A DNA stretch of 64,000 nucleotides from Cedecea neteri NBRC 105707 = ATCC 33855 (lineage in GTDB: Bacteria > Pseudomonadota > Gammaproteobacteria > Enterobacterales > Enterobacteriaceae), in contig NZ_BCTL01000011.1 of the NCBI RefSeq assembly GCF_001571265.1, positions 1 through 64,000 on the forward strand, given 5' to 3'. This document shows, piece by piece, positions 31,661 through 40,259 of the stretch. How positions within the stretch are numbered: position 1 is the first letter of the stretch; every line of letters starts with the position of its first letter. The position numbers and the translations under genes are program-made. Below the pieces are notes generated by a model, which was not told the DNA's origin, searched no databases, and saw nothing but the letters and a program-made list of their open reading frames with translations.

Positions 31661-31947
31661 GCGATGCAGAACGTGATAAACGTAAAGCGCATCTGCTCAG
31701 CCAGGTTCAGCAACAGCGGCTCGATCTCAGCGCGGCAAAACGCGACTGGCTGCAGGTCACCAGCCCCTACGATCGCGGCTGGAATACCTTAGTCAGCCTG
31801 CGTAGCTACGCCATGATAGCCAGCAGCGTGTTGGCTATCTGGACGGTAAAGCATCCCGGTAAGTTTATGCGCTGGGCGAAACGAGGATTTGGCGCCTGGA
31901 GCACCTGGCGGCTTATCCGCAATACGCTCACCCCACCTTCACACTAA
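31657..31947 (+). CDS. yqjK: YqjK-like protein
   Basis: This 96-residue basic protein has an N-terminal charged helix (RDKRKAHLLSQVQQQRLDLSAAKRDWL) and a short hydrophobic stretch near residues 50-65. It matches E. coli YqjK (about 99 residues). Function unknown. It ends the yqjCDEK operon, overlapping yqjE by ATGA, and is followed by a strong terminator. Confidence 0.88.
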   Translation: MSDAERDKRKAHLLSQVQQQRLDLSAAKRDWLQVTSPYDRGWNTLVSLRSYAMIASSVLAIWTVKHPGKFMRWAKRGFGAWSTWRLIRNTLTPPSH

Positions 31948-31951
31948 GCTT

Positions 31952-31977
31952 AAAACACCGCCTCTGGCGGTGTTTTT
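31952..31977 (+). terminator. Rho-independent terminator of yqjCDEK
   Basis: ACACCGCC-TCT-GGCGGTGT followed by TTTT, four bases after the yqjK stop. Confidence 0.9.
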
Positions 31978-32196
31978 ATTTGCCCCATTCACGCCCTTTT
32001 ACCCAGTATTTTTACTTTTCCCGCTTAGTTCACTCAGGATATTTGAAGAACTTAGACAGTTTTCCTTGCTAACAATCTTTTTCCGCCCCGTCTATCATCC
32101 TCCCCATCAACAGCAAACATCGGTAATTACTGGAGTTTGCGCACCTTTTAAGCCCTGGCCGAGTAAGCCGGAAAAGAAGAACCGCTGGAGAGTAAA

Positions 32197-32589
32197 ATGA
32201 AAAAATTAGAAGATGTTGGCGTACTGGTTGCTCGTATTCTGATGCCAATCCTGTTTATTACCGCTGGCTGGGGCAAAATCACCGGTTATGCAGGCACACA
32301 GCAGTACATGGAAGCGATGGGCGTGCCGGGTGCACTGCTGCCGCTGACCATTCTGCTTGAGTTTGGCGGCGGTCTGGCCATTCTGTTCGGCTTCCTGACC
32401 CGTACTACCGCGCTGATTACCGCGCTGTTTACCGTGCTGACCGCGTTCCTGTTCCACAGCAACTTTGCGGAAGGCGTGAACTCCATTATGTTCATGAAAA
32501 ACCTCACCATCGCGGGTGGCTACCTGTTGCTGGCGGTCTTTGGCCCAAGCGCAATCAGCCTTGACCGCGTACTGAATAAAAAGTGGTAA
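32197..32589 (+). CDS. yqjF: DoxX-family inner-membrane protein
   Basis: This 130-residue DoxX protein has four predicted helices and is almost identical to E. coli YqjF (LEDVGVLVARILMPILFITAGWGKITGY, then LLEFGGGLAILFGFLTR). The family is quinone- or thiol-oxidation related; in E. coli yqjF responds to nitroaromatic compounds. It precedes the glutathionyl-hydroquinone reductase yqjG, suggesting a shared role in quinone detoxification, although a terminator separates them. Confidence 0.92.
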   Translation: MKKLEDVGVLVARILMPILFITAGWGKITGYAGTQQYMEAMGVPGALLPLTILLEFGGGLAILFGFLTRTTALITALFTVLTAFLFHSNFAEGVNSIMFMKNLTIAGGYLLLAVFGPSAISLDRVLNKKW

Positions 32590-32614
32590 GCGTTCTATAC
32601 TGATGAACACAGAG

Positions 32615-32642
32615 AAAGCGAAGACACCGTCTTCGCTTTTTT
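32615..32642 (+). terminator. Rho-independent terminator between yqjF and yqjG
   Basis: AAGCGAAGAC-ACC-GTCTTCGCTT and a T-run follow yqjF by 25 bases. The yqjG ribosome site begins a few bases later, so the hairpin may attenuate rather than fully end transcription. Confidence 0.85.
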
Positions 32643-32662
32643 GCTATTGAGGAGGAGAAAAA

Positions 32663-33655
32663 ATGGGACAACTCATCGACGGCGTTTGGCATGACGTCTG
32701 GTACGACACTAAATCGACCGGCGGCCGCTTTAAACGTTCGGAATCCGTCTTCCGCAACTGGCTCACCGCCGACGGAGCCCCCGGCCCAACGGGAAAAGGG
32801 GGATTTGCCGCGGAAAAAGACCGCTACCATCTTTATGTTTCTCTTGCCTGCCCCTGGGCACACCGGACGTTGATTGTGCGTAAGCTGAAAGGCCTTGAGC
32901 CCTTTATCTCCGTTTCAGTCGTTAACCCGCTGATGCTGCAAAACGGCTGGACGTTCGCGGAGGATTTCCCGGAGGCCACCGGCGACACGCTGTATCACCA
33001 CGACTTCCTGTATCAGCTTTATCTGCAGGCCGATCCTCACTACACCGGCCGCGTGACGGTGCCCGTACTTTGGGACAAGAAAAACCAGACAATCGTCAGC
33101 AATGAGTCCGCAGACATCATTCGTATGTTTAATACGGCCTTTGATGCCCTCGGTGCACGAGCAGGAAACTATTATTCTGACGAGCTAAAAAGCGAGATCG
33201 ATGAGCTGAACGGCTGGATTTATGACACGGTGAACAACGGCGTGTACAAAGCGGGCTTTGCCACTTCTCAGGAAGCCTATGACGAAGCCGTGGAGAAGGT
33301 ATTTACCTCTCTGGCACGCCTTGAGCAAATCCTCGGGCAGCATCGTTACTTAACTGGCCAGCAGCTGACCGAAGCGGATATTCGTCTGTGGACCACACTG
33401 GTGCGTTTTGATCCGGTGTACGTCACCCACTTCAAGTGCGATAAGTACCGCATCAGTGATTACCCAAATCTTTACGGCTTCCTGCGCGATATCTACCAGA
33501 TACCCGGCGTGCGTGAAACGGTTAGCTTCCCGCATATCCGCACTCACTACTATTGCAGCCACAAAACCATCAACCCAACGGGCATCATTTCCATCGGCCC
33601 TGCTCAAGATTTAGACGAGCCGCACGGGCGCGATGAGCGGTTTAGGAAGAGTTAA
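32663..33655 (+). CDS. yqjG: Glutathionyl-hydroquinone reductase
   Basis: This 330-residue enzyme of the Xi-class glutathione transferases reduces glutathionyl-hydroquinones to hydroquinones. The catalytic Cys lies in the SLACPWAHRT motif (about residue 63), followed by SVVNPLM; a C-terminal helical domain contains EADIRLWTTLVRFDPVY. It matches E. coli YqjG (328). A GAGGAGG site precedes the start. Cytoplasmic. Confidence 0.94.
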   Translation: MGQLIDGVWHDVWYDTKSTGGRFKRSESVFRNWLTADGAPGPTGKGGFAAEKDRYHLYVSLACPWAHRTLIVRKLKGLEPFISVSVVNPLMLQNGWTFAEDFPEATGDTLYHHDFLYQLYLQADPHYTGRVTVPVLWDKKNQTIVSNESADIIRMFNTAFDALGARAGNYYSDELKSEIDELNGWIYDTVNNGVYKAGFATSQEAYDEAVEKVFTSLARLEQILGQHRYLTGQQLTEADIRLWTTLVRFDPVYVTHFKCDKYRISDYPNLYGFLRDIYQIPGVRETVSFPHIRTHYYCSHKTINPTGIISIGPAQDLDEPHGRDERFRKS

Positions 33656-33759
33656 GAATATTCACTACAACAACGATTTACGGCCAATGTATTCGCGTCT
33701 ATTCTTGAATCGATCGCTTACCGTTCAGGTGATTGTCGGATAATCAAGGCAGGCCTTAA

Positions 33760-34131
33760 ATGGATTGGTATTTTAAAGCACTAACAAATTACATTGGGTT
33801 TGGCGGACGAGCCCGCCGCAAAGAGTACTGGATGTTCCATCTGGTGAACTTCGTTCTGGCAGCGGTGCTAAGCGTGCTGGATAAGATGCTTGGGCTGCAC
33901 ATTTATAAAGATGAAGGTGCGCTCACCACGATTTACAGCATCCTGGTTTTCCTGCCGCTTTGGGCAGTCCAGTTCCGCCGCCTGCACGACACCGACCGCT
34001 CAGCCTGGTGGCTGCTGTTGCTGTTAATCCCGATTGTCGGCTGGTTGATCATTCTGGCATTCAACTGCCAGGACGGCACCCCGGCAACCAACCGCTTCGG
34101 GCCAGATCCTAAAGCCCCTGAGCTCTACTAA
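33760..34131 (+). CDS. yhaH: DUF805 inner-membrane protein
   Basis: This 123-residue DUF805 protein has three to four helices and the family hallmark GRARRKEYWMF near residue 17, plus VQFRRLHDTDRSAWW. It matches E. coli YhaH, which also follows yqjG. Function unknown. It is the last gene of the 70-min-type block; E. coli yhaI/yhaJ do not follow, and mpl comes next in opposite orientation. Confidence 0.9.
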   Translation: MDWYFKALTNYIGFGGRARRKEYWMFHLVNFVLAAVLSVLDKMLGLHIYKDEGALTTIYSILVFLPLWAVQFRRLHDTDRSAWWLLLLLIPIVGWLIILAFNCQDGTPATNRFGPDPKAPELY

Positions 34132-34133
34132 AC

Positions 34134-34167
34134 AAAAAGGGCGCACCAGATGGTGCGCCCTTTTCTT
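34134..34167. terminator. Bidirectional terminator between yhaH and mpl
   Basis: GGGCGCACCA-GA-TGGTGCGCCC with A-run on the left and T-run on the right serves both convergent genes. It marks the junction between two blocks that are far apart in E. coli. Confidence 0.9.
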
Positions 34168-34182
34168 ATCAGACCGTCGAGC

Positions 34183-35568
34183 TTAAAAAGCTTGTTCGTT
34201 CTGCTGTTCAGCTTTCTTCGCCAGGCCATCCAGCAATTTCTGGTGAATACCGCCGAAACCGCCGTTGCTCATGACCAGAATATGGTCGCCCGGCTGGGCC
34301 GTTTTCACTACCATCTCCGCGAGCGTGTCCACGTCTGCGCTCCAGTGGGCCGGCTGGACGCAGGCTTCGGCCACTTCAGCAACCTGCCACGGAATGTGCT
34401 GCGGCTGAAGCAGAAATACTTCGTCCGCGCGTCCCAGAGAAGGGGCCAGATCGTCTTTGCAGACGCCCATTTTCATGGTGTTAGAGCGAGGCTCCAGTAC
34501 GGCCAGAATGCGAGCGGTGCCGCCCACTTTCCCGCGTAGCGCGGCAAGCGTAGCCAGAATCGCCGTCGGGTGATGCGCAAAGTCGTCGTAAACCGTGACG
34601 CCATGCGCTTCGCCGCGCAGTTCAAGACGTCGACGGGCATTCACAAAGCTACCCAGCGCCTGGGCTGCGTCAGCCGGAGTCACACCAACGTGACGGGCAG
34701 CGGCAATAGCCATCAGGCCGTTATGCATGTTGTGTTCGCCGACCAGTTGCCAGTTCACGGTACCTACGCATTCGCCGTCCAGGTACACTTCCCACTGCGA
34801 AGCATCTGTCGTCAGCTTTTTCGCCTGCCAGTGGCCCTGCTCGCCCACCAGCTCCTGCTCGCTCCAGCAGCCCATCGCCAGGGTTTGCTTCAGATTAGCG
34901 TCGTTTTCCGGCCAGATAATTTTGCCCTGGCCCGGGACGATACGCACCAGGTGGTGGAACTGCTTCTGGATGGCTTTCAGATCGTCAAAGATATCCGCGT
35001 GATCGAACTCAAGGTTATTGAGGATCAGCGTTCGCGGGCAGTAATGGACAAATTTAGAACGCTTGTCGAAGAACGCGCAGTCATATTCATCGGCTTCAAT
35101 GACGAAGAAGGAGCTCTCTCCCAGACGCGCGGACACTTCAAAGTTGCCCGGTACGCCGCCGATGACAAAGCCAGGCTTATAGCCACAGGCTTCAAGAATC
35201 CAGGTCGCCATACCGGCGGTCGTGGTTTTACCGTGCGTTCCCGCGACCGCAATCACCCAGCGGTCGCGCAGCACAAAGTCATGCAGCCACTGCGGGCCGG
35301 ACATATATGGAATGCCCTGCTCCAGTACGGCTTCCACACACGGATTCCCGCGCGTCATCGCGTTGCCGATGATCACCAGATCCGGATGTGAGTCGAGCTG
35401 GCTGGCGTCATAACCTTCAATTAACGAGATCCCCTGCTCTTCAAGCAGCGTACTCATCGGTGGGTAAACATTGGCGTCTGAGCCCGTCACTTCATGCCCT
35501 AAAGAGCGTGCCAGCATCGCCAGGCCGCCCATAAAGGTGCCACAGATCCCTAGAATATGAATGCGCAT
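34183..35568 (-). CDS. mpl: UDP-MurNAc:L-Ala-gamma-D-Glu-meso-DAP ligase
   Basis: This 461-residue Mur-ligase-family enzyme recycles the murein tripeptide by attaching it to UDP-MurNAc. N-terminal Rossmann-like HILGICGTFMGGLA, ATP-binding loop AGTHGKTTTAG near residue 110, and the central ADEYDCAFFDKRSKF and NLEFDHADIF blocks are intact. It matches E. coli Mpl (457). Divergent from fbp, as in E. coli. darP (yjgA), normally beyond mpl, is not present. Confidence 0.96.
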   Translation of the reverse strand: MRIHILGICGTFMGGLAMLARSLGHEVTGSDANVYPPMSTLLEEQGISLIEGYDASQLDSHPDLVIIGNAMTRGNPCVEAVLEQGIPYMSGPQWLHDFVLRDRWVIAVAGTHGKTTTAGMATWILEACGYKPGFVIGGVPGNFEVSARLGESSFFVIEADEYDCAFFDKRSKFVHYCPRTLILNNLEFDHADIFDDLKAIQKQFHHLVRIVPGQGKIIWPENDANLKQTLAMGCWSEQELVGEQGHWQAKKLTTDASQWEVYLDGECVGTVNWQLVGEHNMHNGLMAIAAARHVGVTPADAAQALGSFVNARRRLELRGEAHGVTVYDDFAHHPTAILATLAALRGKVGGTARILAVLEPRSNTMKMGVCKDDLAPSLGRADEVFLLQPQHIPWQVAEVAEACVQPAHWSADVDTLAEMVVKTAQPGDHILVMSNGGFGGIHQKLLDGLAKKAEQQNEQAF

Positions 35569-35743
35569 ACTAAACTATCCTTTCTTTGTTTGGCGCACAT
35601 TCTAACCGCATGGCTGCGGAGGCGAAACGCATTTCAGGATATTCCTTATCTTGCTGGCGCGATTCACCTGTGCGCGACAATTTGAAAATTTGTTAAGATT
35701 GTTGCGATCGCTTTATCCAACATAATGATGCAGGGAAAGTGTT

Positions 35744-36742
35744 ATGAAAACGTTAGGTGAATTTATTGTCGAAAAACAGCATGAGTTTTCGCATGCTACC
35801 GGTGAGCTCACGGCTTTACTGTCGGCAATAAAGCTGGGCGCTAAAATCATCCACCGCGATATCAATAAGGCCGGTCTGGTCGATATCCTGGGGGCGAGCG
35901 GTGCCGAAAACGTGCAGGGCGAAGAGCAGCAAAAGCTCGACCTGTTCGCAAATGAAAAACTGAAGGCAGCGCTGAAAGCTCGCGGCATTGTGGCCGGTAT
36001 CGCCTCCGAAGAAGAAGACGAGATCGTGGTCTTTGAAGGTGCCGAGCAGGCAAAATATGTCGTGCTGATGGACCCGCTTGACGGATCTTCTAACATCGAT
36101 GTCAACGTGTCCGTTGGCACCATTTTCTCTATCTACCGCCGCATTACGCCGGTCGGTACGCCGGTCACCGAGGAAGATTTCCTCCAGCCAGGCAACCAGC
36201 AGGTTGCCGCCGGTTACGTGGTTTACGGCTCATCAACGATGCTGGTTTACACCACCGGCTGCGGCGTACACGCTTTCACCTACGATCCTTCGCTCGGCGT
36301 GTTCTGCCTGAGCCAGGAGCGTATGCGCTTCCCGGAGAGAGGCAACACCTACTCCATTAACGAAGGCAACTACATTAAATTCCCGAACGGCGTGAAGAAG
36401 TACATCAAGTTCTGCCAGGAAGAAGATACCGCCAGCAAGCGCCCATACACCTCGCGCTACATTGGCTCCCTGGTGGCGGACTTCCACCGCAACTTGCTGA
36501 AAGGCGGCATTTATCTTTACCCGAGCACCGCCAGCCACCCGGAAGGCAAGCTGCGTTTGCTGTATGAAGGTAACCCGATGGCATTCCTTGCGGAACAGGC
36601 CGGTGGTAAAGCCAGTGACGGGAAAGAGAGAATTCTGGATATCATCCCAACCACGCTACACCAGCGCCGCCCGTTCTTCGTCGGCACTCAGCATATGGTT
36701 GAGGACGTAGAGCGCTTTATTCGCGAATACCCGGACGCCTGA
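35744..36742 (+). CDS. fbp: Fructose-1,6-bisphosphatase class 1
   Basis: This 332-residue gluconeogenic enzyme, the same length as in E. coli, hydrolyses fructose 1,6-bisphosphate. The metal-binding [13 protein letters not shown] motif (about residues 110-122), GIASEEEDE and the C-terminal [11 protein letters not shown] segment are conserved. AMP inhibition is expected. It ends convergently with a DUF2569 gene at a strong shared hairpin. Confidence 0.97.
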   Translation: MKTLGEFIVEKQHEFSHATGELTALLSAIKLGAKIIHRDINKAGLVDILGASGAENVQGEEQQKLDLFANEKLKAALKARGIVAGIASEEEDEIVVFEGAEQAKYVVLMDPLDGSSNIDVNVSVGTIFSIYRRITPVGTPVTEEDFLQPGNQQVAAGYVVYGSSTMLVYTTGCGVHAFTYDPSLGVFCLSQERMRFPERGNTYSINEGNYIKFPNGVKKYIKFCQEEDTASKRPYTSRYIGSLVADFHRNLLKGGIYLYPSTASHPEGKLRLLYEGNPMAFLAEQAGGKASDGKERILDIIPTTLHQRRPFFVGTQHMVEDVERFIREYPDA

Positions 36743-36748
36743 TGAAAA

Positions 36749-36783
36749 CGGCGTGCCGCCGTCATACCGGCAGCGGCACGCCG
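36749..36783. terminator. Bidirectional stem-loop between fbp and the DUF2569 gene
   Basis: CGGCGTGCCGC and GCGGCACGCCG form a long GC-rich stem between convergent genes. The flanking A/T-runs are short. Confidence 0.75.
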
Positions 36784-36787
36784 AAAA

Positions 36788-37285
36788 TCAGCGGACGAAA
36801 GTGCGCTTAACGCGCTCGGAAACGCAGAAATAAGGGATCCAGATACAAGCCCCAAAGAAGTTACGCATCAACGTTTTTGCCGCGTCAAAATCGATCGGCA
36901 CATCGAAGAAGGCCTTGGCTAAGTAGAGGTCCAACGCCTGGAAAACGATCCCTGCCACGAATAACACAATATAGTAGCGTGGTAGCTGGCGCTTTTTACG
37001 GAAAAAGAGGCTGGAAACGTAAATGGCCGAGACAAACAGGCCTGCAAACCCTACTGCTTCGAAAATCAGTACTCCCCAGGCAGCCCCGGTAAAATAATCA
37101 TAATTATTCGTTATTATTTTCAGAGTGTTAACAAAAGCCATAAAGTTGAACAGAATCGAAAGCACCAAACCCAGCGCCGGGACATAAAGCCAGCCCCGAA
37201 TACGCTTAAACTCTTTCTCCTCACACGCAGCGCAGTAATCGCTGTCTTTTATTGCTTCGTTATCACACTGAATGCAGATGGCCAT
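36788..37285 (-). CDS. DUF2569-type membrane protein with N-terminal zinc ribbon
   Basis: This 165-residue protein starts with a CxxC...CxxC zinc-ribbon-like motif (Cys4, Cys7, Cys17, Cys20), followed by four predicted helices (LYVPALGLVLSILFNFMAF, AAWGVLIFEAVGFAGLFVSAIYV, YYIVLFVAGIVFQALDLYL, FFGACIWIPYFCV). The layout fits DUF2569 membrane proteins. No function is known. It has no counterpart at this place in E. coli, where ytfQRT-yjfF lies between fbp and ppa. Confidence 0.75.
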   Translation of the reverse strand: MAICIQCDNEAIKDSDYCAACEEKEFKRIRGWLYVPALGLVLSILFNFMAFVNTLKIITNNYDYFTGAAWGVLIFEAVGFAGLFVSAIYVSSLFFRKKRQLPRYYIVLFVAGIVFQALDLYLAKAFFDVPIDFDAAKTLMRNFFGACIWIPYFCVSERVKRTFVR

Positions 37286-37423
37286 AGATCCCTCTTAAAA
37301 ATCCTAACAGATTGTTTATACGTTAACTTTTTATATTAGAGTAAAGCCGGGGGATGAATCACCCCACCAAAATGAGTAGCGGCGAGGGCAAAATGCCGCT
37401 CACCGCTAAAGATGTCAGGCAAA

Positions 37424-38977
37424 TTAATAACGGAACGAAGCCATCGCGGCAACCAGCTGCTGCGACTGCTCTTCCAGCGAATGCGTGGCGGCGGTGGACT
37501 GCTCGACCAATGCCGCGTTCTGCTGCGCCGCCTCATCCATCTGGCTTACCGCAATATTCACCTGCTCAATACCGTGGCTCTGTTCGTTAGACGCGTTGGC
37601 GATTTCGCGAACCAGTTTGGTCATACGCATAATTTCTTCGGCGATTTCGTCCATAGTTTCCCCGGCCTGCTGCGCCAGCTCGCTGCCCTCACCCACGTGA
37701 GTTTGCGAATCAGAAATCAATGTACGGATCTCTTTTGCTGCCTCGGCGCTGCGGCTTGCCAGAGTACGCACTTCACCGGCCACCACGGCAAAACCACGGC
37801 CTTGCTCACCCGCGCGGGCGGCTTCAACCGAGGCGTTAAGCGCCAGAATATTGGTCTGGAAAGCGATGCCGTCGATAACGCTCAGAATGTCGGCAATACG
37901 GCCTGCGCTGCCTGAGATGTCGCGCATTTTTTCAATCACGTAGCAAACCATTTCGCTGCCGCGGTCGGCCGTATCGGAGACCACTTTCGCCAGCTTGTGC
38001 GCCTGCTCGGCGTTATCGGCGTTTTGTTTCACCGTCGCGGTGATTTGCTCCATGCTGGCTGCGGTTTCCTCCAGAGACGTAGCGGTAGATTCCGTACGTT
38101 GGGAAAGATTGAGGTTGCCTGCCGCCAGTTCACGACTGCCGGTATCAATCTGCGAAGAAGCGTCACGCACGCGGCTGACGGATTCCACCAGCGAGGTTCT
38201 CATCGCCACAATCGCGCCGGCAAGACGGCCAAATTCGTTGTTGCCCGTCGGCGGGAGCGGTTGGGTTAAGTCGCCATCGGCTACGTATTCCAGTTGGTGA
38301 ATCGCCTCATCCAGCGGCTTCAGCAACAGGTGACGCAACGCCAGCCAGACCAGCACAATAATCGCGGCGGTCAGCAGTGCGGCGAGAATAATAAAGCCCA
38401 GGACAATTTTCTTGTGCAGTTGAACGGCAGCCACTTCGCTGTTACCGCGCGTTTCACCCCAGCGCTGGAAAGCCTGCACGTCATTATCAAACTTCAGTCC
38501 CAGCGGGATCAGGCTTTTTTCCAGCAGGTCGTAATAGTCGTCCGGGCTTTGCTTTTGCAGCGCGGCTAACATCGGCGTAATGCCCTGTGTCTGATAAGTA
38601 CCAAAGCTTTGCGCCAGGCTGGTAAGCAGGGCGTCACCCTGGTCGTCATTCACGCCGCGCTCGATAACGGACTTCAGGTTTTGCTGCGCCAGCCCAACTT
38701 CACCCACGATCTTCTGCGTGGCTTTTGTCGCGTCGTCCAGCATGCCAATTTCCATCTGGCGTACCGCCTGGCTTGCCTCGTTGCGGGCACGAAGCAGCAG
38801 AATATAGCCATCGCTAATACGCACCATTTGCTCACCCTGCAGGCGGTTGATGCGCTCAAGAGAGGTGGAACTTTGCTGCAGGGCATAAATGCCGATGCCG
38901 CTTACAACCAACAGCAAGAACGTCATAACCGCTAACAGCGTCAGCAGCCCCGTACGAATCGACAAATTTCTCAACAT
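37424..38977 (-). CDS. Methyl-accepting chemotaxis protein (no C-terminal docking pentapeptide)
   Basis: This 517-residue Tsr/Tar-class chemoreceptor has TM1 near residues 10-32, a four-helix-bundle periplasmic sensor, TM2 near 190-212 and HAMP. Its cytoplasmic coiled-coil hairpin has methylation regions ([20 protein letters not shown]) and the tip [20 protein letters not shown] that contacts CheA/CheW. It ends MASFRY without the NWETF tail that recruits CheR/CheB, so it may rely on other receptors for adaptation. A perfect FliA promoter precedes it. Ligand unknown. It stands where E. coli has the ytfQRT-yjfF sugar transporter. Confidence 0.92.
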   Translation of the reverse strand: MLRNLSIRTGLLTLLAVMTFLLLVVSGIGIYALQQSSTSLERINRLQGEQMVRISDGYILLLRARNEASQAVRQMEIGMLDDATKATQKIVGEVGLAQQNLKSVIERGVNDDQGDALLTSLAQSFGTYQTQGITPMLAALQKQSPDDYYDLLEKSLIPLGLKFDNDVQAFQRWGETRGNSEVAAVQLHKKIVLGFIILAALLTAAIIVLVWLALRHLLLKPLDEAIHQLEYVADGDLTQPLPPTGNNEFGRLAGAIVAMRTSLVESVSRVRDASSQIDTGSRELAAGNLNLSQRTESTATSLEETAASMEQITATVKQNADNAEQAHKLAKVVSDTADRGSEMVCYVIEKMRDISGSAGRIADILSVIDGIAFQTNILALNASVEAARAGEQGRGFAVVAGEVRTLASRSAEAAKEIRTLISDSQTHVGEGSELAQQAGETMDEIAEEIMRMTKLVREIANASNEQSHGIEQVNIAVSQMDEAAQQNAALVEQSTAATHSLEEQSQQLVAAMASFRY

Positions 38978-39025
38978 GCTTAATTCCCGGTTTAACGATG
39001 GCTCATGAATAAAGTAGTGAGCGTG

Positions 39026-39052
39026 TTATCGGCAATTTTCGGAAAATGTTTA
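39026..39052 (-). promoter_or_regulatory. FliA (sigma-28) promoter of the first MCP gene
   Basis: On the minus strand TAAA, fifteen bases, then GCCGATAA: an exact match to the sigma-28 consensus. It ends 48 bases before the MCP start, placing the gene in the late flagellar/chemotaxis regulon. Confidence 0.9.
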
Positions 39053-39193
39053 ATCAATTTGCGTTATTTACGTTCGTTAAGTGCTTGTTGCCATGATGTT
39101 TAGCTAGATTATGACAATGAAATGACTCAACATTTGAATAGCCTGAAGCTGGACATTTACCTCGTTGGGAGGCCAGCGGTCAAAAAACAGCAA

Positions 39194-39221
39194 AAGACAT
39201 TTAACCGCAGTTGGCTATAAT
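39194..39221 (+). promoter_or_regulatory. Sigma-70 promoter of ppa
   Basis: A consensus -10 TATAAT (39216-39221) lies sixteen bases after AAGACA, a partial -35. It is 40 bases before the ppa start. Confidence 0.6.
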
Positions 39222-39260
39222 ATCGGGCACTTGAAATACACCAGGTTAAAGGAAACAGAC

Positions 39261-39791
39261 ATGAGCTTACTCAACGTCCCAGCGGGTAAAGATCTGCCGG
39301 AAGACATCTACGTTGTTATCGAAATCCCTGCTAACGCCGATCCAATCAAATACGAAGTAGACAAAGAGAGCGGCGCGCTGTTTGTTGACCGTTTCATGTC
39401 TACCGCGATGTTCTATCCGTGCAACTACGGCTACATCAACCACACCCTGTCTCTGGACGGTGACCCGGTTGACGTGCTGGTCCCAACGCCATACCCGCTG
39501 GAGCCAGGTAGCGTGATCCGTTGCCGTCCGGTTGGCGTGCTGAAAATGACCGACGAGTCTGGCGAAGATGCAAAACTGGTTGCGGTTCCGCACACTAAAC
39601 TGAGCAAAGAGTACGATCACATTAAAGATGTGAACGACCTGCCAGAACTGCTGAAAGCGCAGATCACTCACTTCTTCGAGCACTACAAAGATCTCGAGAA
39701 AGGCAAATGGGTGAAAGTTGACGGTTGGGATAACGCCGAAGCTGCTAAAGCTGAAATCATCGCCTCTTTCGAACGCGCTGCTAAGAAGTAA
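39261..39791 (+). CDS. ppa: Inorganic pyrophosphatase
   Basis: This 176-residue family I soluble pyrophosphatase hydrolyses PPi to drive biosynthesis. The active-site signature DGDPVDVLV lies near residues 66-74, with [18 protein letters not shown] before it. Identical in length to E. coli Ppa. The ATG at 39261 follows AAAGGA; 32 upstream in-frame codons are leader. Followed by a strong terminator. Confidence 0.97.
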   Translation: MSLLNVPAGKDLPEDIYVVIEIPANADPIKYEVDKESGALFVDRFMSTAMFYPCNYGYINHTLSLDGDPVDVLVPTPYPLEPGSVIRCRPVGVLKMTDESGEDAKLVAVPHTKLSKEYDHIKDVNDLPELLKAQITHFFEHYKDLEKGKWVKVDGWDNAEAAKAEIIASFERAAKK

Positions 39792-39808
39792 GTAGCCAGC
39801 CCGAAAGC

Positions 39809-39836
39809 AAAAACACCGCCTGAGGGCGGTGTTTTT
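39809..39836 (+). terminator. Rho-independent terminator of ppa
   Basis: ACACCGCC-TGAG-GGCGGTGT followed by TTTTTG, 18 bases after the ppa stop. Confidence 0.92.
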
Positions 39837-39850
39837 GTTTCGGCTTCTCG

Positions 39851-39870
39851 CCCACCAGCTAGCTGGTGGG
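39851..39870. repeat. Perfect 20-bp palindrome between ppa and ytfP
   Basis: CCCACCAGCTAGCTGGTGGG is its own reverse complement with no spacer. It sits between the ppa terminator and the ytfP terminator. It may be a backup terminator stem or a protein site. Confidence 0.7.
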
Positions 39871-39871
39871 C

Positions 39872-39901
39872 AAAAAAAACGGCCACGTGTTGGCGTGGCC
39901 G
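39872..39901 (-). terminator. Rho-independent terminator of ytfP
   Basis: On the minus strand CGGCCACG-CCAACA-CGTGGCCG runs into eight Ts, just after the ytfP stop. Confidence 0.9.
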
Positions 39902-39912
39902 CTTGGGCGTGC

Positions 39913-40257
39913 TTAGTTCTTTTCTCGATCCAGCCAGTTCCCGCTGTCGATACGGGTTAACCCCTCGACAGGACGCTGATACACATACATCCACGCGCCG
40001 CCGTAAGGGGTCTGAATCAGCTGACGGCTGTACTCTCCCCCTTTGGTACGCAGCGCGTCCAGCTCAGAAAGCGTAGAGGCGTCTATCCGGTAAACTTCGC
40101 CGGAAACCACGCCATCTCCCGGCACGGCGCCTGGATAATGCCCAAGGCTATACAACACGTAGTTTTCCTGCGTGTGGTCGCCCAGCCACTGAGCGTTGGT
40201 CATCCAGTGGCTGTTGCCTTGTTTGCGTCGTAAACTGCCGTAAACAAATATTCGCAT
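39913..40257 (-). CDS. ytfP: Gamma-glutamylcyclotransferase-like protein
   Basis: This 114-residue GGCT-fold protein shows the nucleotide- or substrate-loop motif VYGSLRRKQGNSHWM at its N-terminus and the conserved acidic GGEYSRQ region. It matches E. coli YtfP (113). Substrate is not established. It begins two bases after the tamB stop, so tamA-tamB-ytfP form one operon as in E. coli. Confidence 0.92.
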   Translation of the reverse strand: MRIFVYGSLRRKQGNSHWMTNAQWLGDHTQENYVLYSLGHYPGAVPGDGVVSGEVYRIDASTLSELDALRTKGGEYSRQLIQTPYGGAWMYVYQRPVEGLTRIDSGNWLDREKN

Positions 40258-40259
40258 TG

